This document shows positions 62,145 through 64,000 of a stretch of 64,000 nucleotides of DNA, in pieces. The stretch is taken from the NCBI GenBank assembly GCA_026168455.1, contig CM047426.1, positions 52,621,085-52,685,084 of the forward strand. Reading direction: 5' to 3'. Both the position numbers and the translations under genes were made by a program. The stretch's first letter is position 1. Every line of letters starts with the position of its first letter. Under the pieces are notes generated by a model. It was not told the DNA's origin and searched no databases. It saw nothing but the letters and a program-made list of their open reading frames with translations. The stretch is from Theocolax elegans. Taxonomy: Eukaryota > Arthropoda > Insecta > Hymenoptera > Cerocephalidae.

Positions 62145-64000
62145 AATGAAGAAAACGATTGCATGGAAAATGTATAACAGTAGTTGTCAAAATTATCATT
62201 GTATAATTTAATGGTAACAATTCGTGCATCGTCTGCGTATCAAAATGCAGAAAACGATCGCATACAATTATGAATAGCAATAGTTGTATAATTGATTAAT
62301 GTAATAATTTTGGTTTCAAAATTCCTGCATCGTCTGCGTATCAAAATGCAGAAAACGATTGCATGGTAAATGTATAACAGTAGTTGTCAAAATGATCGTT
62401 GGATAATTTTATGGTAACAATTCGTGCATCGTCTGTGTGTGAAAATGCAGAAAACGATTGCATGGAAAATGTATAACTGTAGATGTCAAAATGATCATTG
62501 TATAATTTTATGGTAACAATTCGTGCATCGTCTGCCCAACAAAATGCAGAAAACGATGGCTTAGAATTATGTATAGCAATAGTTGTTAAATTGATTATCG
62601 AAATAATTTTGGTTTCAAAATTTCTGCATCGTCTGCGTATCAAAATGCAGAAAACGATTGCATGGAAAATGTATAGCAGTAGTTGTCAAATTATCATTGT
62701 ATAATTTTATGGTAACAATTCGTACATCGTCTGCCTAACAAAATGCAGAAAACGATCGCATAGAATTATGTGTAGCAATAGTTGTATAATTGATTATTGT
62801 AATAATTTTTGGTTTCAAAATTCCTGTATCGTCTACGGATAAAAATGCAGAAAACGATTGCATGGAAAATGTATAACAGTAGTTGTCAAAATGATCAATG
62901 TATAATTTTATGGTAACAATTCGTGCATCGTCTGCCTAACATAATGCAGAAAACGATCGCATAGAATTATGTATAGCAATAGTTGTATAATTGATTATTG
63001 TAATAATTTTTGGTTTCAAAATTCCTGCATCGTCTGCGGATAAAAATGCAGATAACGATTGCATGGAAAATGTATAGCAGTAGTTGTCAAATTATCATTG
63101 TATAATTTTATGGTAACAATTCGTGCATCGTCTGCCTAACAAAATGCAGAAAACGATCGCATAGAATTATGTATAGCAATAGTTGTATAATCGATTATTG
63201 TAATAATTTTTGGTTTCAAAATTCCTGCATCGTCTGCGGATAAAAATGCAGAAAACGATTGCATGGAAAATGTATAGCAGTAGTTGTCAAATTATCATTG
63301 TATAATTTAATGGTAACAATTCGTGCATCGTCTGCGTATCAAAATGCAGAAAACGATCGCATACAATTATGAATAGCAATAGTTGTATAATTGATTAATG
63401 TAATAATTTTTGGTTTCAAAATTCCTGCATCGTCAGCGGATAAAAATGCAGAAAACGATTGCATGTAAAATGTATAACAGTAGTTGTCAGAATGATCATT
63501 ATATAATTTTATGGTAACAATTCGCGCATCGTCTGCGTATCAAAATGAAGAAAACGATTGCATGGAAAATGTATAACAGTAGTTGTCAAAATTATCATTG
63601 TATAATTTAATGGTAACAATTCGTGCATCGTCTGCGTATCAAAATGCAGAAAACGATCGCATACAATTATGAATAGCAATAGTTGTATAATTGATTATTG
63701 TAATAATTTTGGTTTCAAAATTTCTACATCGACTGCGTATCAAAATGCAGAAAACGATTACATGGAAAATGTTTTACAGTAGTTGTCAAAATGATTATTG
63801 TATAATTTTATGGTAACAATTCGTGCATCGTCTGCCCAACAAAATGCAGAAAACGATGTCATAGAATTATGTATAGCAATAGTTGTAAAATTGATTATTG
63901 TAATAATTTTGGTTTCAAAATTCCTGCATCGTCTGCGTATCAAAATGAAGAAAACGATTGCATGGTAAATGTATAACAGTAGTTGTCAAAATGATCGTTG

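Larger units (their letters stand above)
11596..64000 (+). repeat. Satellite array: about 100-bp A/B monomers, head to tail, continuing past the window
   Basis: Type A (about 99 bp) has the body GATTGCATGGAAAATGTA, AACAGTAGTTGTC, AAAATGATCATTG and TTTTATGGTAACAATTCG. Type B (101-102 bp, differing in a run of four or five T) has GATGGCATAGAATTATG, AGCAATAGTTGTTAAATTG, ATTATTGTAATAATTTT and GGTTTCAAAATTCC. The two align along their length and are clearly related. They mostly alternate as a dimer of about 201 bp; a variant A' (AACTGTAGATGTC) follows A in frequent A-A'-B trimers. Every monomer seen has the same orientation, and no other element interrupts the 52 kb. Length divided by period suggests roughly 520 monomers. 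Open frames up to 250 codons on the reverse strand (20632-21384) arise because 99 and 102 are multiples of three; they are not genes. Candidate centromeric or pericentromeric satellite by inference only. Confidence 0.97.

Noticed and set aside
11932..63943. Many open frames of 60-250 codons on both strands in the satellite
   Set aside because: They are the same repeated reading of satellite monomers, are ended by recurring one-base variants, carry no recognisable domain, and are broken in many copies. I treat them as by-products of the repeat length.
11596..64000. CRISPR-like array (regular conserved box with variable pieces)
   Set aside because: The bodies between boxes are not unique spacers but two related monomer types, the unit is about 100 bp, and the flanks are eukaryotic transposon remnants.
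11596..64000. CENP-B box in the satellite
   Set aside because: The conserved junction lacks the TTCG....A...CGGG core of the CENP-B box; only the general idea of a periodic box applies.

Overview
The window is intergenic, repeat-dominated eukaryotic DNA, most likely from an insect and plausibly a hymenopteran such as an ant. This rests on AT-rich DNA with TTAA-flanked foldback and LTR insertions, decayed Helitron helicase fragments, and a decayed transposon-associated protein with an FDDFEPNNPL-type motif that I recall from multicopy ant proteins. The organism call is inference. I find no intact host protein-coding gene.

Left flank (1-11.6 kb) is a graveyard of mobile and repeated DNA. In order: a frameshifted transposon-protein remnant (214-592); two pieces of a dead Helitron Pif1-like helicase in the same orientation (2581-2670 and 4045-5187) with a degenerate 78-bp tandem repeat and a tRNA-like pol III unit between them; a solo LTR with a 4-bp target duplication (5340-6168); a nested inverted-repeat element (about 6503-6736); a CT microsatellite; a five-copy tandem repeat in which AT-rich DNA of 420-580 bp period carries a GC-rich hairpin (7195-9440); a near-perfect 240-bp palindrome flanked by TTAA (9899-10420); and an old local duplication (10421-10700 / 11043-11385).

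From about 11,596 to the window end (64,000) the sequence is one uninterrupted head-to-tail satellite of roughly 520 monomers (estimated from length and period). Two related monomer types, A (about 99 bp) and B (101-102 bp), mostly alternate as a dimer of about 201 bp, with A-A'-B trimers common. Monomers are joined by a conserved dyad box (TGCATCGTCTGC, then five variable bases plus AAAAT, then GCAGAAAACGAT). The five-base cassette largely tracks which monomer types are being joined. Above this lie higher-order repeats of about 1.70 kb (17 monomers) and 1.79 kb (18 monomers), and multi-kilobase duplicated blocks. The distal part (about 48-64 kb) contains chimeric A/B monomers and breaks the junction rule.

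Nothing here acts as a conventional gene set. The most interesting material is the organisation of the satellite (candidate centromeric or pericentromeric DNA), the hairpin array, and the palindrome. Several satellite stretches (notably about 31.4-32.5, 33.8-38.3, 39.7-43.6 and 48.4-50.9 kb) differ from sister copies almost only by one-base indels, which looks like residual long-read error. The assembly of this array should be treated with caution.
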